NCBI RefSeq assembly: GCF_900637665.1
Contig: NZ_LR134386.1
Span: forward strand, 5,448,501 to 5,512,500
Reading direction: 5' to 3'
DNA length: 64,000 nt
DNA from: Chryseobacterium nakagawai
GTDB taxonomy: Bacteria; Bacteroidota; Bacteroidia; Flavobacteriales; Weeksellaceae
In this document: positions 63,505-64,000 of the stretch, one piece after another
Position numbering within the stretch: the first letter of the stretch is position 1
Layout of the letters: each line of letters opens with the position of its first letter
Notes under the pieces: model-generated
What the model saw: only the letters and a program-made list of their open reading frames with translations
What the model was told of the DNA's origin: nothing
The model's database searches: none
Program-made: the position numbers and the translations under genes

Positions 63505-64000
63505 TATAGCGTTAATAGGGTTTTCAATGTGGGCTTCTGCACAGATCTCACTGGCAGGAAAAGCCAATTTAATATTTCCTACAAGTTCACCCTCATGGTC
63601 CAATATTAAAGGAACTGTGAATGATGCCATTGAAGGAACAGGAAAAAACAATGTAGGGTTCAACGTAGGACTTTCATTAAAAGTAGGATTACCTACTTCA
63701 TTATTCCTAATGCCTGAAGTGTATTACACTCATTTTAAAAATGAGTTCACTACAGAGAACACTACTTTTGATGTGAAGAGCAACCGTATTGATGTTCCGG
63801 TCCTGTTAGGATATAACGTGTTAGGTAATATGTTAGGTGTTTTTGTAGGTCCGGTAGGAAGCTTTAACTTAAGCAAAGACAATACTTACAACGATTTTAA
63901 AGAAAATGCAAAAAATAACTTTACAGTAGGCTACCAGTTCGGAGCGCAGCTTGAAATTAAAAAGCTTATTGTAAATGCAAAATACGAAGGAGCTTTCAGT
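63488..64000 (+). CDS. Outer-membrane beta-barrel protein (C-terminus outside window)
   Basis: The first 171 codons are visible. Signal peptide MKKVLSIALIGFSMWASA, then alternating strands typical of a small barrel: FNVGLSLKVGLP, LFLMPEVYYTHF, RIDVPVLLGYNVLG and FVGPVGSFNLS. This is the pattern of the outer-membrane beta-barrel (PF13568/PF13505-like) group. It overlaps mlaF by 17 bases, so it is probably co-expressed with mlaEF; whether it has a role in lipid transport is not known. Confidence 0.8.
   Translation, partial: MKKVLSIALIGFSMWASAQISLAGKANLIFPTSSPSWSNIKGTVNDAIEGTGKNNVGFNVGLSLKVGLPTSLFLMPEVYYTHFKNEFTTENTTFDVKSNRIDVPVLLGYNVLGNMLGVFVGPVGSFNLSKDNTYNDFKENAKNNFTVGYQFGAQLEIKKLIVNAKYEGAFS

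Overview
The window looks like a chromosomal segment of a Weeksellaceae flavobacterium, most probably Chryseobacterium. Four things point that way: the A+T-rich base composition; TANNTTTG/TANNTTCG-type -7 promoter elements with no strong Shine-Dalgarno sequences; Bacteroidota-specific gene forms (fused CcoNO, a small CcoP, a HU-CCDC81-type protein, THI-element-controlled TonB receptors); and the gene neighbourhoods. I found no tRNA, rRNA, IS element, prophage or CRISPR array. Most of the window is core metabolism.

Layout. 0-3.6 kb: a truncated serine beta-lactamase-family lipoprotein, a small unknown protein, a D-2-hydroxyacid dehydrogenase, an acyl-CoA thioesterase and a membrane-anchored HU-like protein. 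3.7-6.0 kb: a TonB-dependent receptor behind a TPP riboswitch, hence a likely thiamin-compound importer. 7.2-12.6 kb: two unrelated-class aconitases, acnB then acnA, each with its own terminator. 13.1-15.4 kb: a second TonB-receptor-like barrel. 15.5-21.7 kb: a thiamin biosynthesis operon, thiS-thiC-tenI-like-thiE-thiG-thiH-thiF, behind a second TPP riboswitch. 21.8-24.5 kb: panB, a small membrane protein, an RluA-type pseudouridine synthase and a lipoprotein in one operon. 24.6-35.0 kb: a divergent Crp/Fnr regulator and the complete cbb3 oxidase set ccoI-ccoS-ccoNO-ccoQ-ccoP-ccoG-ccoH plus a DsbD_2/TauE-type membrane protein and a lipoprotein.

35.0-47.4 kb (all minus strand): serS, a lipoprotein, a surface-glycan group (flippase, GT4, FkbM methyltransferase, polytopic membrane protein) with a small conserved protein embedded in it, two Fe-S electron-transfer proteins, an MlaD/MCE protein and a PpiD-type periplasmic folding factor. 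47.7-51.4 kb: lon and an AI-2E-family transporter. 51.5-52.3 kb: a small double-glycine-leader, cysteine-rich peptide and a DoxX-like protein. 52.4-57.0 kb: a glutaryl-CoA-dehydrogenase-like enzyme, a DUF4349 lipoprotein, a TraB/GumN protein and an ECF sigma factor with an overlapping membrane partner. 57.2-64.0 kb: pgi, folD, queE, an undecaprenyl-phosphate sugar transferase, mlaE, mlaF and the start of an outer-membrane barrel gene.

How it fits together. The two riboswitches should couple thiamin uptake and synthesis to cellular TPP. The Crp/Fnr regulator and palindromic TGA-N6-TCA sites suggest oxygen- or redox-dependent control of the high-affinity oxidase. MCE transport parts lie in two separate loci (mlaD at 44 kb, mlaEF at 62 kb). 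No clearly new multi-gene system is evident. The most novel-looking items are the eight-cysteine GG-leader peptide, the glycan genes apparently inserted in a conserved Fe-S/MCE neighbourhood, a small unexplained reading frame in the thi operon where thiD is absent, and several exact palindromes next to housekeeping genes.
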